Source of the DNA: an uncultured Senegalimassilia sp.
Lineage (GTDB): Bacteria > Actinomycetota > Coriobacteriia > Coriobacteriales > Eggerthellaceae
DNA: 10,930 bases
Assembly: GCF_934630535.1 (NCBI RefSeq)
Contig: NZ_CAKTVU010000033.1
Coordinates: 1-10,930 of the forward strand
Direction of reading: 5' to 3'
Shown: piece after piece, positions 1 through 5,132 of the stretch
Layout: each line of letters begins with the position of its first letter
Position numbering within the stretch: position 1 is the stretch's first letter
Notes under the pieces: generated by a model
Database searches by the model: none
What the model saw: the letters and a program-made list of their open reading frames with translations, nothing else
What the model was told of the DNA's origin: nothing
Program-made: the position numbers and the translations under genes

Positions 1-272
1 AACGACTGGAACAGCTCATCGGCCGGCGCAGGGTTATGCGCGTCGAATCGGTTGAACGAGAAGAACACCGGCTGCTCGGCGGCCGGCCCCGTCAGCTCGC
101 ACTCGGCCTCGTCCAAGGTCGGCAGCGCGATACAGCGCCCCAAACCCATGAAACGAGTAGGACGATCCTTGCGGTAATACACGAACTGATCGGTGAAGCC
201 CTTCTGCATAAGGCAGAACGCATCGACGATATCGGCATTGAGCGGCTGGGTATACGAATAGATTCGGGTCAT
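1..272 (-). CDS. Probable isochorismate synthase, N-terminal part (runs off the window)
   Basis: Only the first 90 codons are inside the window; the gene continues past position 1. It starts at an ATG (272-270) preceded by a good ribosome binding site, AGGGAGAAG, four bases upstream. The protein begins MTRIYSYTQPL. It then shows two patterns typical of the N-terminal region of isochorismate synthases and related chorismate-binding enzymes: an aromatic stretch followed by a Gly-Leu-Gly core (FVYYRKDRPTRFMGLGR, about residues 31-47), and later VFFSFNRFDAHNP, which matches the '..G..FD' strand of that family. If correct, the enzyme converts chorismate to isochorismate, the first step of menaquinone (or salicylate/siderophore) synthesis in the cytoplasm. 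The catalytic C-terminal domain is not visible, so an anthranilate- or aminodeoxychorismate-synthase-like relative cannot be excluded. A terminator lies just upstream, so the gene is probably transcribed on its own. Confidence 0.6.
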   Translation of the reverse strand, partial: MTRIYSYTQPLNADIVDAFCLMQKGFTDQFVYYRKDRPTRFMGLGRCIALPTLDEAECELTGPAAEQPVFFSFNRFDAHNPAPADELFQS

Positions 273-311
273 TCGACTTCTCCCTGATCGTCTAATGGGT
301 CACGGTTTCTT

Positions 312-317
312 ATTATA
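312..317 (-). promoter_or_regulatory. Candidate -10 box for the isochorismate synthase gene
   Basis: A perfect TATAAT is read on the minus strand, about 40 bases before the ATG at 272. The position 17 bases further upstream falls inside the preceding terminator hairpin and shows no good -35 match, so the call rests on the -10 box and its position alone. Confidence 0.4.
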
Positions 318-326
318 GCGGTGCGC

Positions 327-356
327 AAAAAGGCCCGAAGTCTTCGACTCCGGGCC
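327..356 (-). terminator. Rho-independent terminator after the ACT-domain gene
   Basis: Read on the minus strand, GGCCCGGAGTC pairs with GACTTCGGGCC around a three-base GAA loop. All eleven positions pair, one as a G-U wobble, and a run of five T follows. It lies about 85 bases after the stop of the ACT-domain gene and before the promoter of the next gene, so it separates the two transcription units. Confidence 0.85.
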
Positions 357-441
357 GTCGTTCGGCGGCTTGTGGAAATGGCGCACTGCGCATTACGCGC
401 CGATGCAGCCGAATTCGCAAGCGATGCGATTCAGGTCGGGC

Positions 442-711
442 CTAAATCTTGTACATGAACTGGAAAACGTCCTCCCGCTGAATGGTGATCTGCACACCCA
501 GCTCGGAGGCGACGCCCTCGAGCTTCTCCTGGACAACGTTGAAGTCTGCCTTCTCGGTGTCCAGCGTGGTAAGCATGGTCATGGAGAACATGTCACCGAG
601 GATGGTCTGGCTGATGTCATCGATGTTGGCACCGCACTCGGCCAGCGCAACCGAAACAGCTGCAACGATACCGCTGCGATCCTTGCCCAGAACGCTGATA
701 ACGCACTTCAT
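442..711 (-). CDS. Small ACT-domain protein, UPF0237 type
   Basis: This is an 89-residue protein made of a single ACT domain. It opens with MKCVISVLGKDRSGIVAAV, the usual first strand and ligand-binding loop of ACT domains (G-K-D-x-x-G-I-V). It continues with a helix and the conserved GANIDDISQTI segment (about 28-38), and ends in an amphipathic stretch finishing MYKI. Length and layout match the UPF0237 family of stand-alone ACT proteins. ACT domains bind amino acids or similar small ligands, but the role of this family is not settled. The ATG is preceded by AAAGGA seven bases upstream. In many genomes a UPF0237 gene is followed by a UPF0210 (PFL-family) gene. Here the downstream gene is unrelated and a terminator follows, so the protein is a single-gene unit. 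A perfect parS site lies about 90 bases upstream. Confidence 0.85.
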   Translation of the reverse strand: MKCVISVLGKDRSGIVAAVSVALAECGANIDDISQTILGDMFSMTMLTTLDTEKADFNVVQEKLEGVASELGVQITIQREDVFQFMYKI

Positions 712-801
712 GTTCGAATCCTTTCACCCGCGCGACCGACGCGCTCGTTTCAGTATGTTCCCATAGTACCCGATTGTCGCGCGCCTTGTATTTCCAGGCG
801 G

Positions 802-817
802 TGTTTCACGTGAAACA
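802..817. promoter_or_regulatory. parS site 1 (ParB-binding palindrome)
   Basis: TGTTTCACGTGAAACA is a perfect 16-bp palindrome identical to the canonical bacterial parS consensus bound by the chromosome-partition protein ParB. It lies between the stop of the TSUP permease gene (848) and the ACT-domain gene. Two further identical copies occur in the window. Confidence 0.9.
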
Positions 818-818
818 T

Positions 819-838
819 CCGCAGCCAGCGGCGTGCGG
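819..838 (-). terminator. Possible terminator hairpin after the TSUP permease gene
   Basis: Read on the minus strand, CCGCA-c-GCC pairs with GGC-TGCGG around a GCT loop (eight pairs with one bulged C). It is followed directly by ATGTTT, the first bases of parS site 1. It starts ten bases after the permease stop codon. The T-tract is poor, so it is a weak terminator at best. Confidence 0.4.
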
Positions 839-847
839 CTTCACGGC

Positions 848-1645
848 CTAGGCGACGAAATCCCAAATAACCTTCGCGAAGAAGATGATCAGGACGACGA
901 TGGTGATGGGTCGGGCGACCGCGCCGCCGTTCTTCGAGAAGCTATGGGAGCCCAGGTAGTTGCCGACGATGTTGAATGCGCCCGCCACCAAGCCCAACAC
1001 CAGCAACACCTGACCGTGCAGAAGGAAGACCACCAGCGCCGTAACGTTGGTGGTGAGGTTGATGGCCTTCGTGATGCCGGCGGCGGACTTGAGCTTCAGA
1101 TGAGCCACACCGGTGAGCAGCAGCATCAGGAACGTGCCCGTGCCGGGACCGTAGAAGCCATCGTATATGCCCACGCAGAACGCCACCAGAGCGCAAAGCG
1201 CCGCGGTGCGTTTCGGCGAAAGCGGCTCTTTGTCCTGCTTTCCGAAGCTCTTCGACCTCATCACGTAGATGGCCGTGATCGGCAGCACCGCCAGCAGGAA
1301 CACGCGCAGGAACGCATCGCTGGTGATGAGGACCAGGTTCGACCCAATGGATGATCCTGCTACGGCAAGCACCACGCAAACGCCCGCAAGCTTCCATTGG
1401 ATGTAACCCGATTTCGCATAATGCCAGGTGGCGATGGTGGTGCCCATGGTCGAGCTCATCTTGTTCGTGGCGATGGCGGCGTGCGTTGGCAAGCCAGCGA
1501 TCATGTAGGCGGGCAGCGAGATCAGCCCGCCGCCGCCCGCAATGGCATCGACATATCCCGCCAGAAACACGAACAAGCACACCAGCAGCATAGCCCCCGG
1601 GGCGATGCCGAACAGCTGTTGGCACACGTCGGCAACGGCTTCCAT
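848..1645 (-). CDS. TSUP-family (TauE/SafE) anion permease
   Basis: This 265-residue integral membrane protein carries the two internally related signatures of the TauE/SafE (TSUP) family. The first is GYVDAIAGGGG (30-40) followed by ...PTHAAIATNK (53-62). The second half has GIYDGFYGPGTGTF (159-172). About eight hydrophobic segments surround these. Family members are reported to export or import sulfite, sulfonates, sulfoacetate and other small organosulfur or organic anions; the substrate cannot be read from the sequence. The ATG lies 15 bases after the folE stop codon, with AAAGG seven bases before it and no hairpin between them, so folE and this gene very probably share a transcript. The length is normal for the YfcA-like subgroup and the reading frame is intact. 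Confidence 0.88.
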   Translation of the reverse strand: MEAVADVCQQLFGIAPGAMLLVCLFVFLAGYVDAIAGGGGLISLPAYMIAGLPTHAAIATNKMSSTMGTTIATWHYAKSGYIQWKLAGVCVVLAVAGSSIGSNLVLITSDAFLRVFLLAVLPITAIYVMRSKSFGKQDKEPLSPKRTAALCALVAFCVGIYDGFYGPGTGTFLMLLLTGVAHLKLKSAAGITKAINLTTNVTALVVFLLHGQVLLVLGLVAGAFNIVGNYLGSHSFSKNGGAVARPITIVVLIIFFAKVIWDFVA

Positions 1646-1660
1646 AACCAGGCCTTTGCG

Positions 1661-2242
1661 TTATCGGGTTTCGCGAAGGATGAGCGACATGGCCTCAGTG
1701 CGCGAGGCGCGTGCTGCATCGGTGCTGCCGGCGAACACGCCACGCACCGCGCTGGTGACCGTATGGCTGCCGGGCTTCTTCACGCCGCGCATGCTCATGC
1801 ACATGTGCTCGGCCTCCAGCACCACCACAACGCCCTGCGGGTTCAGCTGCACGACCAAGGTGTCGGCGATCTGCGAGGTCAAACGCTCCTGCACCTGCGG
1901 ACGCTTCGCGTAGACTTCGACCAGGCGCGCCAGCTTCGACAAACCGCACACGCGGCCATCCACCGCGGGGATGTAGGCGATATGGGCCTTGCCGAAGAAC
2001 GGCACCAGGTGATGCTCGCACATGGAGTAGAAGTAGATGTCGCGCACAAGCACCATTTCGCTGCAGTGCTCATCGAACGTGGTGGCGAAATGCACGGCGG
2101 GGTCTTCCGTCAGGCCGGAGAACACTTCCTCATACATACGGGCAACGCGCGCAGGCGTTTCCTTCAGCCCTTCGCGGTCAGGATTCTCACCCACGCCCTC
2201 TAAAATCATGCGAACGCCGGCTTCGATCTTTGCAGTATCCAT
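1661..2242 (-). CDS. folE: GTP cyclohydrolase I
   Basis: FolE opens the guanine ring of GTP and rearranges it to 7,8-dihydroneopterin triphosphate, the first step of tetrahydrofolate synthesis (and, in many bacteria, of queuosine/7-deazapurine synthesis). The 193-residue product is close to the usual length of bacterial FolE. It contains the family hallmarks: the helical start NPDREGLKETPARVARMYEE (20-39), the zinc-site segment SMCEHHLVPF (Cys75, His78), GLSKLARLVEVYAKRPQVQE (100-119), and HMCMSMRGVKKPGS with the third zinc ligand Cys148. All three zinc ligands are present, so it is a zinc-dependent FolE1 rather than FolE2. The ATG has AAGGA about eleven bases upstream. The next gene, a TSUP permease, follows 15 bases later. 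No other folate gene is in the window. Confidence 0.97.
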   Translation of the reverse strand: MDTAKIEAGVRMILEGVGENPDREGLKETPARVARMYEEVFSGLTEDPAVHFATTFDEHCSEMVLVRDIYFYSMCEHHLVPFFGKAHIAYIPAVDGRVCGLSKLARLVEVYAKRPQVQERLTSQIADTLVVQLNPQGVVVVLEAEHMCMSMRGVKKPGSHTVTSAVRGVFAGSTDAARASRTEAMSLILRETR

Positions 2243-2250
2243 ACGGTTAT

Positions 2251-2377
2251 TTTCCTTCTAGCAGTGCTGAATACAGGTCCAGCAGCCCGACTTCCAGCTG
2301 CCGCAACCCCTCGTTTCGAACCTTAGCATGATACCACGCGCCACCAGCAGCTTCGCCAACCCCATCCCAGACACATC
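2251..2377 (-). pseudogene. Possible remnant of a decayed gene upstream of folE
   Basis: A minus-strand frame is open for about 42 codons, from an in-frame TGA next to the repeat element at 2379 to a TAA that overlaps the folE leader. It has no ATG or GTG start; the only TTG lacks a ribosome binding site. Its last residues (GLRQLEVGLLDLYSALLEGK) read like a real amphipathic C-terminus, with GC-rich third positions. The frame fails exactly at the edge of the inverted-repeat element. The likely reading is the tail of a gene whose 5' part was lost. I do not recognise the family, and chance is possible. Confidence 0.3.
2328..2336 (-). promoter_or_regulatory. Candidate extended -10 promoter for folE
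   Basis: The minus strand reads TGGTATCAT, an extended -10 (TGn) joined to TATCAT, five of six matches to TATAAT. It lies about 85 bases before the folE ATG. No convincing -35 box sits at 17 bases, which is tolerable for an extended -10 promoter. Confidence 0.35.
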
Positions 2378-2378
2378 A

Positions 2379-2470
2379 GGGACGTAGAACTAAGTGTCCG
2401 GTTTTGCTGGCTTCTCGGAAGTCGCGTTCTACACGACAACGAGAAAGCTTGACACATAGCGCTACGTCCC
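2379..2470. repeat. Nested inverted-repeat element (REP/MITE-like), element A
   Basis: The outer arms GGGACGTAG (2379-2387) and CTACGTCCC (2462-2470) are perfectly complementary. The match continues inward over about 20 positions with three mismatches, including GTGTC (2394-2398) with GACAC (2451-2455). Inside are GCTTCTCG (2410-2417) against CGAGAAAGC (2440-2448, one extra base) and a tip of GTCG (2421-2424) with CGAC (2434-2437). The whole 92 bases can therefore fold as one long interrupted hairpin. It fills the gap between xth and folE and starts 13 bases after the xth stop, so it may also end xth transcription. It shares CTAAGTGTCC with element B at 3624-3654. No transposase is present. 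Confidence 0.6.
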
Positions 2471-2483
2471 CGAAACGTCAGCT

Positions 2484-3428
2484 TTAACCCAAGTCGAGCT
2501 CCAAGCCTACAGGGCAGTGGTCGCTGCCGAGCACCTCGTTGTAGATGCTGGCGGCCTGGATGCGCGGGGCCAAGGCATCGCTGACCAGGAAATAGTCGAT
2601 GCGCCACCCCGCATTGTTCTTGCGCGCGTTGAAACGATAGCTCCACCAGGAATATGCGCCGACAAGGTCGGGATGCGTGCTGCGGAACGTGTCGGTGAAC
2701 CCGGCATCGAGCAGCTTGTCGAACTTCCCGCGTTCCTCATCGGAAAAGCCCGCATTCCCGCGATTAGGACCGGGGTTCTTCAGGTCGATCTCGTTGTGCG
2801 CCACGTTGAAATCACCGCACATGACCACCGGCTTCGGCTGCGCGGATTCACCGGGCTGCGTCAGCGGAAGCCATTGCGTGGGCAAATGCCCGTCGCCCAT
2901 AGGGGCAGATTCCGGAACCACATCCGCGCCGTTTTTGCCTTCGCCGCGGCCCGCCTCCGGACGCAGCACCACGTTGCCATCGGCGCCGGCGCGCTCCACC
3001 GGAACGCCTGCCGGGAGCACGCCCTCTTCCAAGCCCTTGCAAAAATCGCGGAACGCATCGTCCCATTCCATGCGATGGTCGATGCGCGCCAGCTCGTTTT
3101 GCGCGTTCGGCGTGTAGACGCAAACGAACCAATACTCGGGAAACTCGCACGCCACAATGCGGCCCTCGTTATCAAGATGGGAAAACCCCAGGCCATGAAG
3201 CACCTGCAGCGGCTCTTCCTTCGTGAACACCGCGGTGCCGGAATAGCCCTTCTTCTCCGCATAGCTCCAAAACTCGCGATATTGCGGCAAATCCAGCGTT
3301 GCCTGGCCGGCCTGCAGCTTGGTTTCCTGCAACGCCACCACATCGGCGTCGAACTGGCACACGATATCCTCGAAGCCCTTCTTCAAAACAGCTCGCAAGC
3401 CGTTCACATTCCACGAGATCATCCGCAT
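2484..3428 (-). CDS. xth: Exodeoxyribonuclease III with an internal ~60-residue insertion
   Basis: This is an exonuclease III / AP endonuclease of the EEP (exonuclease-endonuclease-phosphatase) fold. It cuts abasic sites in DNA during base excision repair and digests 3' ends. I place the start at 3428: AAGGAGG (3437-3443) stands eight bases upstream, and the product then opens MRMISWNVNG like other family members. An upstream ATG at 3452 overlaps that ribosome binding site. All catalytic motifs are present: N7 and N9 (WNVNG), E35 (QETK), Y105 (VYTPN), D206 and N208 (GDFNVAH), D278 (RIDYF) and H304 (GSDHCP). At 314 residues it is longer than the usual 250-270. The extra length is a Gly/Pro/charged segment, about residues 136-198, between the KGLEE helix and the KPVVMCGDFN strand. 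It is in frame and leaves the active-site elements intact, so the enzyme is probably functional. Confidence 0.95.
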   Translation of the reverse strand: MRMISWNVNGLRAVLKKGFEDIVCQFDADVVALQETKLQAGQATLDLPQYREFWSYAEKKGYSGTAVFTKEEPLQVLHGLGFSHLDNEGRIVACEFPEYWFVCVYTPNAQNELARIDHRMEWDDAFRDFCKGLEEGVLPAGVPVERAGADGNVVLRPEAGRGEGKNGADVVPESAPMGDGHLPTQWLPLTQPGESAQPKPVVMCGDFNVAHNEIDLKNPGPNRGNAGFSDEERGKFDKLLDAGFTDTFRSTHPDLVGAYSWWSYRFNARKNNAGWRIDYFLVSDALAPRIQAASIYNEVLGSDHCPVGLELDLG

Positions 3429-3466
3429 GGAAAACGCCTCCTTCATAGGCAAATTCGTTCCGAAAC

Positions 3467-3495
3467 AGTATAAGAAGCCCGGGAAATGCGGGCAA
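3467..3495 (-). promoter_or_regulatory. Promoter of xth
   Basis: On the minus strand TTGCCC (3490-3495) and TATACT (3467-3472) are separated by exactly 17 bases, with four of six and five of six matches to the standard -35 and -10 boxes. The distance to the xth ATG at 3428 is about 40 bases. Confidence 0.55.
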
Positions 3496-3623
3496 ACGTC
3501 TTGCTTCGCACATGGCGGACGAAGGAAACCAGATAACCGCTACCGCCCAAGACGCCGGTGGAAAAACGGAGCTATATTCAACCGCTGTTCAGCCAAGAAG
3601 AGCTGCACGCTCTTTCCTAAACT

Positions 3624-3654
3624 GGACACTTGGCGACACGTCCCCTAAGTGTCC
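3624..3654. repeat. Short inverted repeat, element B (related to element A), possible rlmH terminator
   Basis: GGACACTT (3624-3631) and AAGTGTCC (3647-3654) are perfect 8-bp arms around a 15-base GC-rich loop containing ACGTCCCC. It shares the 10-mer CTAAGTGTCC (3645-3654) and the ACGTCCC core with element A. It lies about 30 bases after the rlmH stop. Transcribed from rlmH, the hairpin would be followed by AGTTTAGG, so it could act as a weak terminator. The rest of the 3429-3683 gap holds the xth promoter and no convincing gene. Confidence 0.5.
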
Positions 3655-3683
3655 TGGTCAATACCTCGAAACACTGTACAACG

Positions 3684-4163
3684 TTATTTGTGGTACGGCT
3701 CCCCGTGGGAAATTTTCTGCGAGCGATAGAGCTGCTCCAGCAACACCACGCGCGCCAGGTTGTGGGGGAGCGTGATCGGCCCGAACGACAGCAGCTCGTC
3801 GGCGCGTTTGCGCACCTCATCGCTCACGCCATCCGAACCGCCGATGACGAACGCGAAGTTGCTCTTCCCTTGCAGCATCAGGTTGTCCAGTCGCTTCGAC
3901 AACCCCTCGCTCGAGCGCTCCTTGCCGTCGATGGCCAGCAACACCACATGCGTATCCGCGCCAAGTTTCTCGATTTCAACGCAGATAGCAGCGCCCTCTT
4001 TATCGCGCGCGCCGTCCACGCCGCCTGCCTTACGCGGGTCGACGTCGGCGATCTCGCGTACCTGGGTTTTCGCATAAGGCTGCAGGCGCTTCAGGTACTC
4101 CGCGCAAGCATCAACCCAGAACCGCTCCTTCAACTTTCCAACCGCCACAACCGTGAACTTCAC
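3684..4163 (-). CDS. rlmH: 23S rRNA (pseudouridine-1915 N3)-methyltransferase RlmH
   Basis: RlmH methylates pseudouridine 1915 in helix 69 of 23S rRNA using S-adenosylmethionine; it is a SPOUT-class knotted methyltransferase acting on assembled ribosomes. The 159-residue length is standard. The family signatures are all visible: the start MKFTVVAVGKLKE, the SAM-binding FVIGGSDGVSDEV (105-117), and the C-terminal knot TLPHNLARVVLLEQLYRS (131-148) ending ISHGEPYHK. Translation starts at a GTG (4163-4161) with GGAGG five bases upstream. The GTG overlaps the TGA of the upstream frame (GTGA), suggesting translational coupling to whatever is encoded there. The same gene lies near the replication origin in several bacteria, which fits the parS sites in this window. 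Confidence 0.97.
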   Translation of the reverse strand: MKFTVVAVGKLKERFWVDACAEYLKRLQPYAKTQVREIADVDPRKAGGVDGARDKEGAAICVEIEKLGADTHVVLLAIDGKERSSEGLSKRLDNLMLQGKSNFAFVIGGSDGVSDEVRKRADELLSFGPITLPHNLARVVLLEQLYRSQKISHGEPYHK

Positions 4164-4603
4164 GCGTTCCTCCCAACCCGTTCAAAACGAAGGCAAGACG
4201 CCATCTCCAAATGATCCGAAACGATTCTCTCATTCCACAGCCCCAAGCACAACGAACCCGCCGCCACAAGGGCAGCGGGTTCGTCGACGACCGCGATCGG
4301 CGCAAGGGGGATGGGGAGGATTTCCAGGGAAGGGACGCCGATCGGGTCCTTGGCAGGGGCTGAACCTGCATCGCCAACGAAACAAGCAGCAACACGACGA
4401 GCACCAGGCCTTGCGTAAGCAGCCCATCGTTGCCCTTCGCCGCCGAACATGCAGCGCACCCGGCATGGCGCGGCTCGGAAGGCGAGGCCTCGCCTTCGTG
4501 CGCAGCCTTCGCCGACTCTGCATCCGGTTCGCTTTCGGCCGCTTTCACGCCGCTACGGCCGCGCAAGCCGCGCAGCATTCTCCTTATCGAGTATACCGCG
4601 CAT
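4160..4603 (-). pseudogene. Small membrane-protein gene split by two compensating frameshifts
   Basis: Coding character moves between two frames. The first frame starts at an ATG (4603) with MRGILDKENAARLARP and meets a TAG. A second frame, one base on, then reads a charged linker (KAAESEPDAESAKAAHEGE), a Cys pair (HAGCAACSAAKGN) and one strong membrane segment (GLVLVVLLLVSLAMQ). After about 4355 that frame turns to Ser/Arg/Pro noise. The first frame is open again and protein-like with GC-rich third positions (AKDPIGVPSLEILPIPLAPI ... RFERVGRNA), ending in a TGA that overlaps the rlmH GTG. One inserted base and one lost base would explain this. Either the gene is recently broken, or the sequence has two errors. 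A CCCC run near 4352 is a plausible site for the second shift. I do not recognise the family. The last 99 codons are also open by themselves from a GTG at 4459. Confidence 0.4.
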
Positions 4604-4724
4604 CACGCCGCCAACATCCCCTTCGATCAAGCGAACGCCCCCTTATTTCGATGACCATTCAGCTTGACTTCACTCCCTTTTTGTCCACTTGCCCAAAAAG
4701 TTACACATTCGAAATACTGGGGTG

Positions 4725-4753
4725 TTTACAAGCCGTTACTCCACTGTTAAAGT
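4725..4753 (+). promoter_or_regulatory. Candidate promoter for the riboswitch-symporter transcript
   Basis: TTTACA (4725-4730) and TAAAGT (4748-4753) are 17 bases apart, with five of six and four of six matches to the standard boxes. Transcription would begin about 60 bases before the riboswitch aptamer. The region 4604-4822 shows nothing else except a 7-bp inverted repeat (CTTTTTG 4677-4683 with CAAAAAG 4694-4700). Confidence 0.4.
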
Positions 4754-4822
4754 TCATGCCACAATTTCATAGCGTCACCCCGTTGATATGTTCTGGATCG
4801 CAAGAAACAGGGCAAGCAGGGG

Positions 4823-4955
4823 CCTCTGGAGAATCCCAACCATGGGTGCCGAAGGGGCAAGGTGAAACGCAGGCCGCAAGACCTAACCGCGAACAGCTTC
4901 AGTCAAGCTGCAGTGGCGAACCGTTTCGCTGAAACTCTCAGGCAAAAGGACAGAG
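4823..4955 (+). ncRNA. Glycine riboswitch, single aptamer
   Basis: The sequence carries the conserved parts of the glycine aptamer in order. CCTCTGGAGA opens helix P1. A short P2 hairpin follows (TCCC with GGGT). Next come the near-invariant GTGCCGAAGGGGCAA core (4847-4860) and a variable P3 arm containing the hairpin CAGCTT/AAGCTG. The 3' signature GAAACTCTCAGGCAAAAGGA ends in CAGAG (4951-4955), which closes P1 against CTCTG. Only one aptamer is present, not the common tandem pair. Glycine riboswitches usually control the glycine cleavage operon or glycine/alanine:cation symporters, and the next gene is such a symporter. Confidence 0.93.
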
Positions 4956-5020
4956 AAAAGTCAGTGACTTGTCGCAAACGTGAACGAAACTCAAACTCGG
5001 CGTTCACGAGAACTTTTCCC
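4956..5020 (+). terminator. Riboswitch expression platform with terminator hairpin
   Basis: CGTGAACG (4979-4986) and CGTTCACG (5001-5008) form a perfect 8-bp stem with a 14-base loop, followed by AGAACTTTTCCC. Directly after the aptamer, GAAAAGT (4955-4961) is complementary to ACTTTTC (5012-5018) beyond the hairpin, so the stem could extend or compete with aptamer helix P1. This fits transcriptional control of the symporter gene. Whether glycine turns it on or off cannot be decided by eye. Confidence 0.6.
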
Positions 5021-5132
5021 TTCCCTAATTCCATATTCCAGAACCCCATAGCTTTCGCCGAGCTCTCTTTCCGTACATCCTCAGGGTCTCGCAGAGGTTG
5101 TATCGGTCAAGAGTTTAAGTTAGGAGTGAGTT

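Noticed and set aside
369..377. TTGTGGAAA resembling a DnaA box
   Set aside because: It is a single imperfect copy with no cluster or AT-rich region, so there is no support for oriC itself in this window.
709..730. GTTCGAATCC resembling a tRNA T-loop
   Set aside because: The flanking bases do not form a T-stem and no acceptor or anticodon arm is present; it is the leader of the ACT-domain gene.
3477..3490. Partial match (CCCGGGAAAT) to the Noc-binding site
   Set aside because: Only one half matches, it lies in the spacer of the xth promoter, and Noc is not expected in this type of organism.
3512..3775. Plus-strand 87-codon open frame starting MADEGNQITATAQ
   Set aside because: It has no ribosome binding site, runs through inverted repeat B and into the antisense of rlmH; at most its first few dozen codons are a relic.
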